Shown here: positions 40,256 to 49,304 of the stretch, one piece after another
Numbering within the stretch: position 1 is the stretch's first letter
Layout: every line of letters begins with the position of its first letter
DNA from: Acidobacteriaceae bacterium
GTDB taxonomy: Bacteria; Acidobacteriota; Terriglobia; Terriglobales; Acidobacteriaceae
Assembly (NCBI GenBank): GCA_003151335.1
Contig: PLXE01000040.1
Coordinates: forward strand, 1-64,000
DNA length: 64,000 bases
Reading direction: 5' to 3'
Translations under genes and position numbers: made by a program
Notes under the pieces: generated by a model
Databases searched by the model: none
Told to the model about the DNA's origin: nothing
The model's input: the letters and a program-made list of their open reading frames with translations, nothing else

Positions 40256-40311
40256 TGTCATCCTGAGCGAGGAGGTCGCCGCGGCGACCGACGAGTCGAA
40301 GGATCCCTATT
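40256..40311. repeat. dispersed repeat B (TGTCATCCTGAGCG..AGTCGAAGGA)
   Basis: Shares TGTCATCCTGAGCG at the left, GAGTCGAAGGA near the right and CTAT at the end with the copy at 43789-43840. Between them are variable, partly self-complementary bases (GAGGTCGCCGCGGCGACC). A reversed fragment (CTCAGAATGACAG) lies at 44902-44914. Confidence 0.7.
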
Positions 40312-40392
40312 CCAGCTCAGGCGTTGTGTTGTTTAGCTCATTATCGTTCGCGTGGAAGTTCTGGCGAAAAGCGAAAAGCTGACAACTTCTTA

Positions 40393-41130
40393 CTATTGTC
40401 TCCGCCGGTGATACACGGCAAACTCGAAGCCGGGATTCGCGGGGAAGAGCTCGTTGATCTTGCGCAGGCGCTCGGCCAAGGCATTGGGAGCCAGCAGAGG
40501 ATAGTCCCGCTCGCGCAGGTCCTGGTAGTCCACATCGAGATACAGCGACAGCGTGTACACGGCGATGGCATCGGCAAAGGCGGCCAGCAGGTACTCGTGC
40601 TTGGCCTTCTCGGCCTCAGGTCCGGCGGTGGTTGCCACTTTGCGCAACTCGTAGGCGTCAAGCGAGGTCTCGCCGCGCGCTTTCTCGTCCACCTGCTTCC
40701 ACACCAGGTCGGCGAACTCCTGCGAGACGCCGGCGCGCTCCACAAAGTTGTGTCCCACGTTGATGAAGAACTCGAAGGCGATGGCGAAGCTGTCTTCCAT
40801 GAGGCGGGTCGAAATGAACACGCACTGCGAATCGCCCAGGGTCTGGTTGCGATGGCATACGGCGCTATCGGAGAGCTGCACATCGTAGCGATCGGCGATC
40901 ATGGTGTCGTCGCCCATGTTCAGTGTGAGCGGGACGAAGTAGTAGGCCTTGCGGTTGAGTGCCGCGGCAATGGTGCGGGGAACGGCGTTGATCATGCGCT
41001 CCAGGTCGGCGACCGCGGTCGTGACCTCTCCCATGACCGAGTAACAGATGCCGTTGCCAGCCTGCGATACCGGCGCCATGCGCACCACTTCGGCGGGCGT
41101 TCGAGTGACAGCTTGGGAGGTCGAAGACAT
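40393..41130 (-). CDS. conserved protein of unknown function
   Basis: A soluble protein of 245 residues, no signal peptide. Conserved-looking parts are YSVMGEVTTAVADLERMINA, NRKAYYFVPLTLNMGDDTM, YDVQLSDSAVCHRNQTLGD and FEFFINVGHNFVERAGVS. I do not recognise a family. ATG 41130 is preferred to the frame's first start at 41160, which adds an ordinary leader. It is divergent from a small membrane protein gene, 74 bases away. Confidence 0.6.
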   Translation of the reverse strand: MSSTSQAVTRTPAEVVRMAPVSQAGNGICYSVMGEVTTAVADLERMINAVPRTIAAALNRKAYYFVPLTLNMGDDTMIADRYDVQLSDSAVCHRNQTLGDSQCVFISTRLMEDSFAIAFEFFINVGHNFVERAGVSQEFADLVWKQVDEKARGETSLDAYELRKVATTAGPEAEKAKHEYLLAAFADAIAVYTLSLYLDVDYQDLRERDYPLLAPNALAERLRKINELFPANPGFEFAVYHRRRQ

Positions 41131-41204
41131 GAAGGGTTGATTGTAACGCAAGGGCAACAAGCGGGGCGGCCACCGGTCTGCATCGCTGGTGTACCCTAGA
41201 AGCT

Positions 41205-41501
41205 ATGCACAGCACCGCCATGGCGCCCAGCAAGCAGCGCAGCACCGTCTCCGTCGTCTTCACCGCGACGGTGCGGGTGCTGTTCACCACGCTGCTGTTC
41301 ACCGCCGCCGGCATGGGCGCGGGGCTGTTTTGTGGTATCGTCGGCACCGTGATTTATGGCATTATTAGAGGTGCACAGGTTGATATGACCAACGCGTACA
41401 AGCACGTTGCCATCCCCGCGGCCATCGTCATCGGCTCCGCCGCCCTCGTGGGCGCGCTGGTGCTGGAAGTGCGCGCTCACCGCCAACGAACATCCCTGTA
41501 A
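41205..41501 (+). CDS. small membrane protein, two helices
   Basis: A 98-residue protein with an N-terminal charged stretch (KQRSTVSV), a helix LLFTAAGMGAGLFCGIVGTV, a short loop and a second helix VAIPAAIVIGSAALVGALVL, ending RAHRQRTSL. No family recognised. A likely membrane protein with no named relatives; it is divergent from the unknown gene at 40393-41130. Confidence 0.5.
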   Translation: MHSTAMAPSKQRSTVSVVFTATVRVLFTTLLFTAAGMGAGLFCGIVGTVIYGIIRGAQVDMTNAYKHVAIPAAIVIGSAALVGALVLEVRAHRQRTSL

Positions 41502-41613
41502 GCCTCGCATTCCGCCGAGGCTGCGATGGGGCTCGTCATTGCCCTTGGCTTCTTGCCTCCGATACACTCAAAATTCTGCTGATGCGATCTCGTCCATAGC
41601 CAGTCTTTAGAAA

Positions 41614-41691
41614 CAGAGATCCCTCAGGGGCTAAAGCCCAGTGTATTTTGAGCACTCTGAACGGCACGGCTAAAGCCGAGCCCTTTCAAAC
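41614..41691. repeat. palindromic repeat A upstream of thrS
   Basis: Contains AGATCCCTCAGGGGCTAAAG, CCC, about 25 variable bases, then GGCACGGCTAAAGCCGAGCC and CTTTCAAA. Two small hairpins (GGGGCTAAAGCCC and CGGCTAAAGCCG) form the ends. It closely matches the copy inside tilS at 45932-46006. Confidence 0.75.
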
Positions 41692-41726
41692 CCGCAGCGT
41701 GAACGCTGCATACAGGTGCGATCATC

Positions 41727-43769
41727 ATGGCCGAAAATATTCATGTAAAACTACCCGACGGCAGCGTCAAAGACGTGCCCCGCGGGACCTCCGCACTCGA
41801 TATTGCAAAGGGCATCAGTCCGCGTCTGGCAGACGCCGCGCTGGCCGCCCAGATCAAGCCGCTGGCTTCGAACGGGAATGGCAGCGGCGGCAACGGACAC
41901 AAGCCGGCTGCCGAAGCGGCATCTCCGGCAGCCGAGCCGACGAAGAATAACGCGCAACTCATCGACCTCACGCGACCGCTGGAGCAGGATGTCGAGCTGC
42001 GCCTGCTCACCGACCGCGATCCCGAAGCGCTGGAGGTCTATCGCCACTCCTCTGCGCACCTGATGGCGGCCGCGGTGCTGGAATTATTTCCTGAGACCAA
42101 GCTTGGTCACGGCCCGGCGACCGAGAGCGGGTTCTTCTACGACTTCTATCGCGAGAAAGCGTTCACGCCCGAGGATCTCGAGGCCATCGAAAAGAAGATG
42201 CAGGAGCTGGTGAAGCAGGACCTGCCGTACGCGCGCGAGTTCCTGCCGCGCGCCGAGGGGCTGGAGCGCTTCAAGTCGGAAGGCGACTTCATGAAGTGCC
42301 ACTTCATTGAGCAGTTCACCGCGCCCGACGAGAAGATCTCCATCTACAAGACCGGCAAGTTTACCGACTTCTGCCGCGGCCCGCACATCCCGTCCACTGG
42401 GCGCATCAAGGCGTTCAAGCTGCTCAACATCGCGGGCGCGTACTGGCTGGGCGACGAGAAAAATCCGCAATTGCAGCGCATCTACGGCACGTCATTCTTC
42501 TCTCGGAAGGACCTCGACGAGTATCTGCGCAAGATCGAAGAAGCGAAGAAGCGCGACCATCGCGTGCTGGGCAAGCAGCTCGACCTGTTCTCCATCCAGG
42601 AACTGGCGGGGCCGGGACTGATCTTCTGGCATCCCAAGGGCGGCATCATGCGGAAGGAGATGGAAGACTGGATGCGCGACGAGTATCTGAAGCGCGGCTA
42701 CTCGCTGGTGTTCACGCCGCACGTGGCGCGGGTGGACCTGTGGAAGACCAGCGGCCACGAGGGCTATTACGCGCAGAACATGTTCACCCCGATGGAGCTG
42801 GACGACGCCAACTATCGCATGAAGCCGATGAACTGTCCGTTCCACATCCTGATCTACCGCGACAGCCTGAAGTCGTATCGCGATCTGCCGGTGCGCCTGG
42901 GCGAACTCGGCACCGTTTATCGCTACGAGCGCTCGGGCGTGATGCATGGCCTGCTGCGCGTGCGCGGCTTCACCCAGGACGACGCGCACATCTTCTGCAC
43001 GCCCGAGCAAATCGAGGACGAAGTGGTCGGCTGCATTGATTTCGCCCTCGCCGTGCTGAAGACCTACGGCTTCGAAAAGTTCCACGTGGAACTTTCTACC
43101 TGGGACCCGAACGATCGCGCGCCTTACGCTGGCCGTGACGACCAGTGGGAGTTGGGGCAGCGATCGCTGGAGCAGGCGTTGAAGCGGCGCAGCATCGAGT
43201 ACAAGCTGATTCCCGGCGAGGCCGCATTCTACGGGCCCAAGATCGACATCAAGCTGGTGGACGCCATCGGCCGCCTGTGGCAGCTCTCAACCGTGCAGTT
43301 CGACTTCACCCTGCCCGAGCGCTTTGGGCTGGAATACGTCGGCGAAGACGGCAAGCGGCATCAGCCGCTCATGGTGCACCGCGCACTCTACGGCTCGGTC
43401 GAGCGGTTCTTCGGCGTGCTCATCGAGCACTACGCGGGAGCGTTTCCGGTGTGGCTGTCGCCCACGCAGGTGGTCGTTGTCCCGATCGGCGAGAAGCACC
43501 ACGCCTACGCCAACGAGGTCGGCGACAAGTTGAAGGCCGCCGGCGTCCGCGTACAGGTTGATGTGCGCAACGAAAAAATGAATGCAAAGATCCGCGAGCA
43601 CGCCATGCAGAAGGTGCCGTTCCAGCTCGTCGTCGGCGACAAGGAGATGGAAGCCGGCGAGGTGAATGTGCGTGTCCGCGGGCAGGAGCGGGCCGAAGGC
43701 TCGGTCAAGACGGAGGCGTTCGTCGAGCGGGTGAAGGGGCTAATTGAGAGCAAGAGTCCTACTCTGTAG
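41727..43769 (+). CDS. thrS: threonyl-tRNA synthetase
   Basis: Charges tRNA-Thr. N-terminal TGS domain (VKLPDGSVKDVPRGTSALDI), editing domain with HSSAHLMAAAVLELFPETKL, class II catalytic domain (GMNCPFH-like MKPMNCPFHIL, FTQDDAHIFCT) and C-terminal anticodon-binding domain (WLSPTQVVVVPIGEKHHAYA) give 680 residues. A glycine/asparagine/alanine-rich insertion of about 30 residues (about 49-80) interrupts the end of the TGS domain. It stands alone, with the palindromic repeat just upstream. Confidence 0.97.
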   Translation: MAENIHVKLPDGSVKDVPRGTSALDIAKGISPRLADAALAAQIKPLASNGNGSGGNGHKPAAEAASPAAEPTKNNAQLIDLTRPLEQDVELRLLTDRDPEALEVYRHSSAHLMAAAVLELFPETKLGHGPATESGFFYDFYREKAFTPEDLEAIEKKMQELVKQDLPYAREFLPRAEGLERFKSEGDFMKCHFIEQFTAPDEKISIYKTGKFTDFCRGPHIPSTGRIKAFKLLNIAGAYWLGDEKNPQLQRIYGTSFFSRKDLDEYLRKIEEAKKRDHRVLGKQLDLFSIQELAGPGLIFWHPKGGIMRKEMEDWMRDEYLKRGYSLVFTPHVARVDLWKTSGHEGYYAQNMFTPMELDDANYRMKPMNCPFHILIYRDSLKSYRDLPVRLGELGTVYRYERSGVMHGLLRVRGFTQDDAHIFCTPEQIEDEVVGCIDFALAVLKTYGFEKFHVELSTWDPNDRAPYAGRDDQWELGQRSLEQALKRRSIEYKLIPGEAAFYGPKIDIKLVDAIGRLWQLSTVQFDFTLPERFGLEYVGEDGKRHQPLMVHRALYGSVERFFGVLIEHYAGAFPVWLSPTQVVVVPIGEKHHAYANEVGDKLKAAGVRVQVDVRNEKMNAKIREHAMQKVPFQLVVGDKEMEAGEVNVRVRGQERAEGSVKTEAFVERVKGLIESKSPTL

Positions 43770-43774
43770 GACTC
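43754..43774 (+). terminator. hairpin over the thrS stop codon
   Basis: GAGTCCTAC (43754-43762) and GTAGGACTC (43766-43774) form a perfect 9-bp stem with a TCT loop that covers the stop codon. There is no T-run, so a transcription terminator function is uncertain; it may protect the mRNA 3' end. Confidence 0.4.
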
Positions 43775-43788
43775 CTCGCACCTCTTGC

Positions 43789-43840
43789 TGTCATCCTGAG
43801 CGCAGCGAGGCCCAGCCGAGTGGAGTCGAAGGACCGCTAT
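43789..43840. repeat. dispersed repeat B
   Basis: Second copy of the repeat described at 40256-40311: TGTCATCCTGAGCG then CAGCGAGG and GTGGAGTCGAAGGACCGCTAT. It lies between thrS and the EamA exporter gene. Confidence 0.7.
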
Positions 43841-43900
43841 AACCTCTTGTGACCTTCCGGCGACCGCCCGCAAAGGCAGCCGCTTCCTTGTGCCTGCCAA

Positions 43901-44842
43901 ATGAATTCTCGGCCCAATTCGCCGGCTGTCTCCCACGCCACGGCAGTGCTCATCATCGCGCTGGTGGCGACGATATGGGGATTCGGCTTTCCGGCGACAC
44001 GCATTGTGCTCGACGGCGGCCTCTCCGTGGGCGCACTGATGGGGCTGCGCTTTCCTCTCGCCGGTCTGGTGATGTTCGCCATCATTCGCACCAAGGGAAT
44101 CCCCATTACCCGGCGCGGCGTGCTGGATGGCATCTGGCTCGGACTCGTCCTGGTTGTCGTCTTCTGGCTACAGACCGACGGCATGCGCTTCACCACTACC
44201 GCCAAGGCTGGGTTTATTACTGGCCTGTACGTGCTGTTTACGCCGCTGATTGCCGTGGCCATCGGCCAGCGGGTAAAGCTGGCCTCGGCGCTGGGCGCGC
44301 TGATCGCGGTCTATGGAATGTACCTGCTGGTGCATTTGCGGGGCGCCTGGTGGAGTGGCTGGAACCGGGGCGACATCGAGATACTGCTGTGCGCCATTCT
44401 GTGCGGCGTCCACATCGTGATGATGGGCGCATTCACCCGCCGCTCCGAGGCATGGCTGCTGGCCGGCTCGCAGGTGATGATCTGCGGCGTCGTGTCCGTC
44501 GTGGCCACTGCGTTTTTGCCATCGCCTTACGGCTTTCAAAATGCCTTCGCGGCGCTGGCGCACTGGCCGGTCGCAGCCGCGGCGCTCTTCCTGGCGCTCG
44601 GGTCCACGGTCTTCGCCTTCTGGGGACAGGCGACCGCGCAGACGCGACTCGGGCCGACCGAGTCGGCAGTGCTGTTCAGCCTGGAGCCGGTGGTAGCCGC
44701 CGTGCTCAGTGTGGTCTGGCTAAAAGAGGCGATGTCGGCGCGTCAGGCTGTCGGCGGCGCGCTAATAGTGGTGGCCATGATCGTTGCCGAGGCGCTGCCG
44801 TACATGTTCCGCGCCATCACCGTGCCGGACACCAGGCCGTGA
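43901..44842 (+). CDS. EamA/DMT family transporter (10 helices)
   Basis: A 313-residue drug/metabolite transporter with two EamA halves: first VATIWGFGFPATRIVLDGG, second SVVATAFLPSP and LGSTVFAFWGQATAQTRLGP, then TESAVLFSLEPVVAAVLSVV. About ten membrane helices. Substrate unknown; many relatives export amino acids or metabolites. Ordinary in context. Confidence 0.9.
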   Translation: MNSRPNSPAVSHATAVLIIALVATIWGFGFPATRIVLDGGLSVGALMGLRFPLAGLVMFAIIRTKGIPITRRGVLDGIWLGLVLVVVFWLQTDGMRFTTTAKAGFITGLYVLFTPLIAVAIGQRVKLASALGALIAVYGMYLLVHLRGAWWSGWNRGDIEILLCAILCGVHIVMMGAFTRRSEAWLLAGSQVMICGVVSVVATAFLPSPYGFQNAFAALAHWPVAAAALFLALGSTVFAFWGQATAQTRLGPTESAVLFSLEPVVAAVLSVVWLKEAMSARQAVGGALIVVAMIVAEALPYMFRAITVPDTRP

Positions 44843-44845
44843 AAG

Positions 44846-44873
44846 CAGTTGTCAGTTACCAGTTGTCAGTGAC
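44846..44873. repeat. GTTGTCAGT direct-repeat motif
   Basis: CAGTTGTCAGTTACCAGTTG followed by TCAGTGAC, the same motif in opposite orientation at 5728-5763. Downstream, 44902-44914 holds a fragment of repeat B (reverse). Confidence 0.5.
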
Positions 44874-44989
44874 TCCGTCGGGCCAAATGCGGCCGCCGTC
44901 GCTCAGAATGACAGCAGGACGGGCCCATGGCCACGGCCGACGTTGATCCTTTGATAGCTGAAAGCTGAGGGCTGCATTACCATCATTCC

Positions 44990-46624
44990 GTGCGCGAAAA
45001 GGTGCTTCGCTACATTCTGGAACGAAAGCTGATGCGCGCGGGCGACCGCGTGGCTGTGGCTGTGTCGGGCGGTGCAGATTCGGTTGCCTTGCTGCGCGTG
45101 CTGCTCCAGCTTCGCGCCGAGCTGGGCATCGTCGTCTCGGTCGCGCACTTTAATCACGGGCTGCGGGGCGAGGCCTCAGAAGCCGACGAAGCCTTTGTCG
45201 CAGAGTTAGCGAGACGACACGACCTGGAGTTTTTCTCCGGCCGCGGCGAGGTGCGCGATCACGCGCTCGCTAAGAAGTTGAGCCTGGAGGCAGCAGCGCG
45301 CGACCTGCGCTATCGCTGGCTAAGGTCACTGGCTGCGTCGCACAAAGTAAATGAGGTTGCGACCGGACACACGCTCGACGATCAAGCCGAAACCGTGCTG
45401 CTGAAATTTTTGCGCGGCGCCGGTACGCGCGGGCTGGCGGGAATTTACCCCGAGATCGCTAGCGGGGCTAAAGCCCCTACTTCTTGTCAGTCCGCGGAAT
45501 GCGGGTCTGAAGCTTTCGGTTTGCCTCAGCCGGAGGAATCGGACAAAAGGCAGCCCCGAACGGGGCGAAAGAGTTTAGCCCAGCACGGAGCCGCAGGCGG
45601 AGTGCTGGGTAAGTCCGGAAATGAACCCGAGTCCCTTAGGGACGGCAGAGCTGGCGCCAGCATCGTTCGCCCCTTGCTAGGAGTCATGCGCGAGGAGGTC
45701 GAGAAATACCTCGCCGCTCTCGGGCAGGATTGGCGCGAAGACGAGAGCAACCTTGACCATCGTTTCGCCCGCAACCGGGTGCGACACGAACTGCTGCCCC
45801 AGCTGGAGCGTGAGTACAACCCGAATCTGCGGCAGGTGCTGAGCGACGCGGCGGAGTTGGCGCGCGCGGAAGAGGAATATTGGCAAGAGTTGGTGGAACG
45901 GGAACTAGCAGCCCGCCTACGCAGCAAGGCAGAAATCCCTCAGGGGCTAAAGCCCGGCCCTGGGGTAGCTGATAACGGTACGGCTGAAGCCGTGCCCCTT
46001 CAAAGCGGCATGGAGGCGCAACGCCTCAGATTGACGAACTTCCGGGCTCTTCCACTCGCATTGCAGCGCAGGCTGCTGCGGCGATTTGTCCAGACTGCGA
46101 ATCTCAGGTTGGACTTTGAACATGTGGAGAAGCTGCTGCATTGCACCCTCGGCGAACTGCCGAAGGCAGAGCTTCCCGGCGGATGGCTGGCGGTGCGCCA
46201 AGGTGGCTGCCTGAAATTGTTACCGACGCAGGCGGGGCCGCCATTCCCAGGTTACCAATACACTTTGCCGGTTCCCGGCAAGATTCGCATCGCGGAAATC
46301 GGTTTGACCGTGCGATGTATCCCGGTGCCGCAGGAATTCGCGAAGGAGGAACCACCTGATAGCCTGCTTTGCACCGAGCTGCTCGGTCCGGAGTTGACCG
46401 TCCGCAACTGGCACCCGGGCGATCGCTTCTGGCCCGTACACAGTAAGTCGGAAGAAAAGTTGAAGCGACTGTTCTCCGAGAGACACATTCCGACCGGGCA
46501 GAGGCCGCGCTGGCCAGTGGTACTCAAGGGCGAGCAAATCATTTGGGTGCGCGGACTTCCGGTGGCGCGAGCTTTCGCCTGGAAGGGCAGCGGCGATGCG
46601 GTGAAGATCGAGATGCTCGGATAA
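44990..46624 (+). CDS. tilS: tRNA(Ile)-lysidine synthetase TilS with two repeat-derived insertions
   Basis: Modifies C34 of tRNA-Ile to lysidine. The PP-loop VAVSGGADSVALLRVLLQLR, HFNHGLRGEASEADE and TGHTLDDQAETVL define the N-terminal domain; C-terminal domains follow (RNWHPGDRFWP). The 544-residue protein is longer than usual because of two insertions: 45458-45661 (68 codons) between GLAGIYPEI and IVRPLLGV, and 45932-46006 (25 codons). Both consist of dispersed palindromic repeat sequence and preserve the frame; without them the length is a normal 451. The start is GTG 44990. The catalytic sites are intact, so it is probably functional. Confidence 0.93.
   Translation: MREKVLRYILERKLMRAGDRVAVAVSGGADSVALLRVLLQLRAELGIVVSVAHFNHGLRGEASEADEAFVAELARRHDLEFFSGRGEVRDHALAKKLSLEAAARDLRYRWLRSLAASHKVNEVATGHTLDDQAETVLLKFLRGAGTRGLAGIYPEIASGAKAPTSCQSAECGSEAFGLPQPEESDKRQPRTGRKSLAQHGAAGGVLGKSGNEPESLRDGRAGASIVRPLLGVMREEVEKYLAALGQDWREDESNLDHRFARNRVRHELLPQLEREYNPNLRQVLSDAAELARAEEEYWQELVERELAARLRSKAEIPQGLKPGPGVADNGTAEAVPLQSGMEAQRLRLTNFRALPLALQRRLLRRFVQTANLRLDFEHVEKLLHCTLGELPKAELPGGWLAVRQGGCLKLLPTQAGPPFPGYQYTLPVPGKIRIAEIGLTVRCIPVPQEFAKEEPPDSLLCTELLGPELTVRNWHPGDRFWPVHSKSEEKLKRLFSERHIPTGQRPRWPVVLKGEQIIWVRGLPVARAFAWKGSGDAVKIEMLG
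45458..45661. repeat. in-frame repeat insertion 1 in tilS
   Basis: 204 bases with AGCGGGGCTAAAGCCCCTAC at the left, AGCCCCGAACGGGGCGAAAG and AGCACGGAGCCGCAGGCGGA in the middle and CCCTTAGGGACGG at the right, all self-complementary. It separates two blocks conserved in TilS that are normally adjacent. Confidence 0.75.
45932..46006. repeat. in-frame repeat insertion 2 in tilS (repeat A)
   Basis: GAAATCCCTCAGGGGCTAAA then GCCC, a variable middle, GGTACGGCTGAAGCCGTGCC and CCTTCAAAG. It is a close match to the intergenic copy at 41614-41691 and encodes EIPQGLKPGPGVADNGTAEA then VPLQS. Confidence 0.85.
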
Positions 46625-46884
46625 AGATCGCGGCTCGTTACAATCCAAGGCGCCTTGAATCCCATTCATTCGCACAACGACCGTCAGTTTGAATGTGACC
46701 CAGCGCTTCCAAAGTGGAATCGCCGCTCAGTCCTCTCCAGAATTTTGTTTAAGTCTTTTGTGCCGTCCCGTTTAGGCGCGAGTTACAATCTAGAGAACGC
46801 CGAATTTGTACATCCGGCGTCCAGGGGTAGCATCTAAGTTGTTAGGCACAACTTTCTGTATGCCCCATTAGACAGGAGTTTTTA

Positions 46885-48795
46885 GTGAATTCGACGGTCA
46901 AAACAGTCGTGTTCTGGCTGGTCATCGTGTTGTCGGGCGTCCTGCTGTGGCAGGTCGTCAAAGCCGGCAGCTCGAGCCCCAAGCAACGCGAAATTAACCT
47001 CTCCGAGTTCCTTTCTCAAGTGGACCAGAGCAACGTCACCGAAGTGACGATGACCGGCCAGGAGGTTAGTGGCAAGTTCAAGAGCGACAAGGCTGGGTTC
47101 CATGTCACGGTCCCGTCCAACTATCCGGACATGTACAAGATCCTTCAGGACAAGAAGGTCAACATCACGGTGAAGGACCCGGCGTCGGGAGGCTGGCCCT
47201 CCTGGCTGCTCAACCTGGCGCCGTTTGTCCTGCTGGGCGCGCTGTGGTTCATCATGATCCGCCAGATGCAGAGCGGCGGCAACAAGGCGCTGTCCTTTGG
47301 CAAGAGCAAGGCGCGATTGCTCTCCATGCAGCAGAAGAAGGTGACCTTCAAAGACGTCGCCGGCGTGGATGAAGCCAAGGAAGAGCTGAAAGAGATCATC
47401 GAGTTCCTGCGCGAGGCGCAGAAGTTCCAGAAGCTCGGCGGCCGCATTCCCAAGGGCGTACTGCTGGTTGGGCCGCCGGGAACCGGCAAGACTTTGCTGG
47501 CGCGCGCCGTGGCCGGCGAAGCCAACGTGCCTTTCTTCAGCATCTCGGGCTCGGACTTCGTGGAGATGTTCGTCGGCGTTGGCGCAAGCCGTGTCCGCGA
47601 CCTCTTCGAGCAGGGCAAGAAGAACGCGCCCTGCATCATCTTCATCGACGAAATTGACGCCGTAGGCCGCCATCGTGGCGCTGGCCTGGGCGGCGGACAC
47701 GACGAGCGCGAGCAGACCCTGAACCAGTTGCTGGTCGAGATGGATGGCTTCGAGTCCAACGATGGCGTCATCCTGATCGCGGCTACCAACCGTCCTGACG
47801 TGCTCGATCCAGCGCTGCTGCGTCCCGGCCGCTTCGACCGCCGCGTGGTGGTCTCGCGCCCCGATGTCCGGGGCCGCGAAGAGATCCTGCGCGTGCATAC
47901 CCGCAAGATTCCCCTCAATGACGACGTGAATCTTGCTGTGCTGGCCCGCGGCACGCCGGGATTCTCTGGCGCTGACCTGGCCAACATGGTGAATGAAGCT
48001 GCCTTGGTTGCGGCCCGCCAGAACCGCAAGACGGTGCTGATGTGGGATTTCGAGCAGGCCAAGGACAAAGTGCTGATGGGCGCCGAGCGCAAATCCATGC
48101 TGCTCTCGGACGAAGAGAAGAAGGTGACCGCGTATCACGAGGCCGGCCACGCGCTGGTTGCGGCCCTGCGCGAGCACTCCGACCCGCTGCACAAGGTGAC
48201 CATCATCCCGCGCGGCATGGCGCTGGGCGTCACCATGCAGCTACCGGTGGACGACAAGCACACCTACACCCGCGACTATCTGGAAACGCGGCTGGCCATC
48301 ATGATGGGCGGCCGCGTGGCCGAGGAGTTGTTCCTGCATACCATGACCACCGGCGCGGGCAACGACATCGAGCAGGCGTCGGACCTGGCGCGCAAGATGG
48401 TTTGCGAGTTCGGCATGTCCACGCTGGGGCCGATGACCTTCGGCAAGAAGGAAGAGCAGATCTTCCTGGGCCGTGAGATCAGCCAGCACCGCGACTTCAG
48501 CGAGGAGACGGCGCGGAAGATCGACCAGGAAGTTCGTCGCTTCGTGGACGAAGGTTACCAATCGGCGACCAACATCCTGAAGAACAATGGACCGATCCTG
48601 GAAAAGATTGCCGCGACGCTGCTGGTGCGCGAGGTGATCGACGCCGGCGAGATCGAGATGCTCATCGAAGGCAAGGAACTTCCGGAGCGCGTCGATCCCA
48701 ACGCTCAACCGCCCAAGGACGACGTGCAGCAGGTGCTGAAGCCGGCCCCCGGCCAGCAACCCAATGTGGCCCCGGAGAGGCCTGCACAGGCGTAA
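46885..48795 (+). CDS. ftsH: ATP-dependent zinc metalloprotease FtsH
   Basis: Membrane-anchored AAA+ protease for quality control. Two N-terminal helices ([20 protein letters not shown] and [18 protein letters not shown]), the AAA domain with [18 protein letters not shown] and the second region of homology, and the protease site [13 protein letters not shown]. The length is 636 residues with a C-terminal acidic/proline-rich tail. The start is GTG 46885 with AGGAG seven bases upstream. tilS-ftsH order is widespread. Confidence 0.97.
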   Translation: MNSTVKTVVFWLVIVLSGVLLWQVVKAGSSSPKQREINLSEFLSQVDQSNVTEVTMTGQEVSGKFKSDKAGFHVTVPSNYPDMYKILQDKKVNITVKDPASGGWPSWLLNLAPFVLLGALWFIMIRQMQSGGNKALSFGKSKARLLSMQQKKVTFKDVAGVDEAKEELKEIIEFLREAQKFQKLGGRIPKGVLLVGPPGTGKTLLARAVAGEANVPFFSISGSDFVEMFVGVGASRVRDLFEQGKKNAPCIIFIDEIDAVGRHRGAGLGGGHDEREQTLNQLLVEMDGFESNDGVILIAATNRPDVLDPALLRPGRFDRRVVVSRPDVRGREEILRVHTRKIPLNDDVNLAVLARGTPGFSGADLANMVNEAALVAARQNRKTVLMWDFEQAKDKVLMGAERKSMLLSDEEKKVTAYHEAGHALVAALREHSDPLHKVTIIPRGMALGVTMQLPVDDKHTYTRDYLETRLAIMMGGRVAEELFLHTMTTGAGNDIEQASDLARKMVCEFGMSTLGPMTFGKKEEQIFLGREISQHRDFSEETARKIDQEVRRFVDEGYQSATNILKNNGPILEKIAATLLVREVIDAGEIEMLIEGKELPERVDPNAQPPKDDVQQVLKPAPGQQPNVAPERPAQA

Positions 48796-48822
48796 GCAGC
48801 TGTCAGCAGTGAGGTAAAGCGA

Positions 48823-48850
48823 AGGGCAGGACCTCGGTCCTGCCCTTTCT
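48823..48850 (+). terminator. intrinsic terminator of ftsH
   Basis: AGGGCAGGAC (48823-48832) and GTCCTGCCCT (48837-48846) form a perfect 10-bp stem with a CTCG loop, followed by TTTCT. It lies 27 bases after the ftsH stop. Confidence 0.85.
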
Positions 48851-48968
48851 GTCATGCTTCCGCGTTTGAATCGCTCCCAATCTACAAGCCGCGTACACCC
48901 GGCCGCGGTAGCTGAGATGTCTCAGACAGAGGGGATCAACTTTATCCCACCTGTGATATGCTGGAGAC

Positions 48969-49304
48969 GTGGGCTCGAGGCGACGAAAGCAGCCGGCCAA
49001 GCTGGAGAAGAAGATAGATCAGACCTTCTATCTCACAGGCAAAAGACGCGGCGCGATTCTTAAAGAAGAAGCCTGGTTTGCAGGCGAGAGGTTAGTCAAG
49101 TACAGCCTAGCCTACATTAACCATCGGATTTGCACAGCCGATAATGGCCGCGTGCTCGGCTACGACAACAGTCACAATCAGCATCACCGCCATTATATGG
49201 GCAGGGCCGGGGCGATAGAGTTTATCGATTATGAGTCGCTGGTTGAGCAATTTGAGAGGGAAGTGAAAGACCTATGGAGGCGCGAGGATGAAGCGGAACA
49301 CTAA
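48969..49304 (+). CDS. TumE/DUF6516-type toxin (putative)
   Basis: A 111-residue protein whose second half matches the DUF6516/TumE toxin family: VKYSLAYINHRICTADNG, then RVLGYDNSHNQHHRHYMG, with its histidine cluster, and FIDYESLVEQFEREV. It overlaps the next gene, a winged-helix DNA-binding protein, by 17 bases, as in toxin-antitoxin pairs of this type. The start is GTG 48969, but a later start is possible because the first 25 residues are basic and variable. Toxicity is not demonstrated; the family name is from memory. Confidence 0.65.
   Translation: MGSRRRKQPAKLEKKIDQTFYLTGKRRGAILKEEAWFAGERLVKYSLAYINHRICTADNGRVLGYDNSHNQHHRHYMGRAGAIEFIDYESLVEQFEREVKDLWRREDEAEH

Noticed and set aside
46882-48192. 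436-codon minus-strand frame across ftsH
   Set aside because: It is antisense to a complete ftsH and shows no protein-family pattern.
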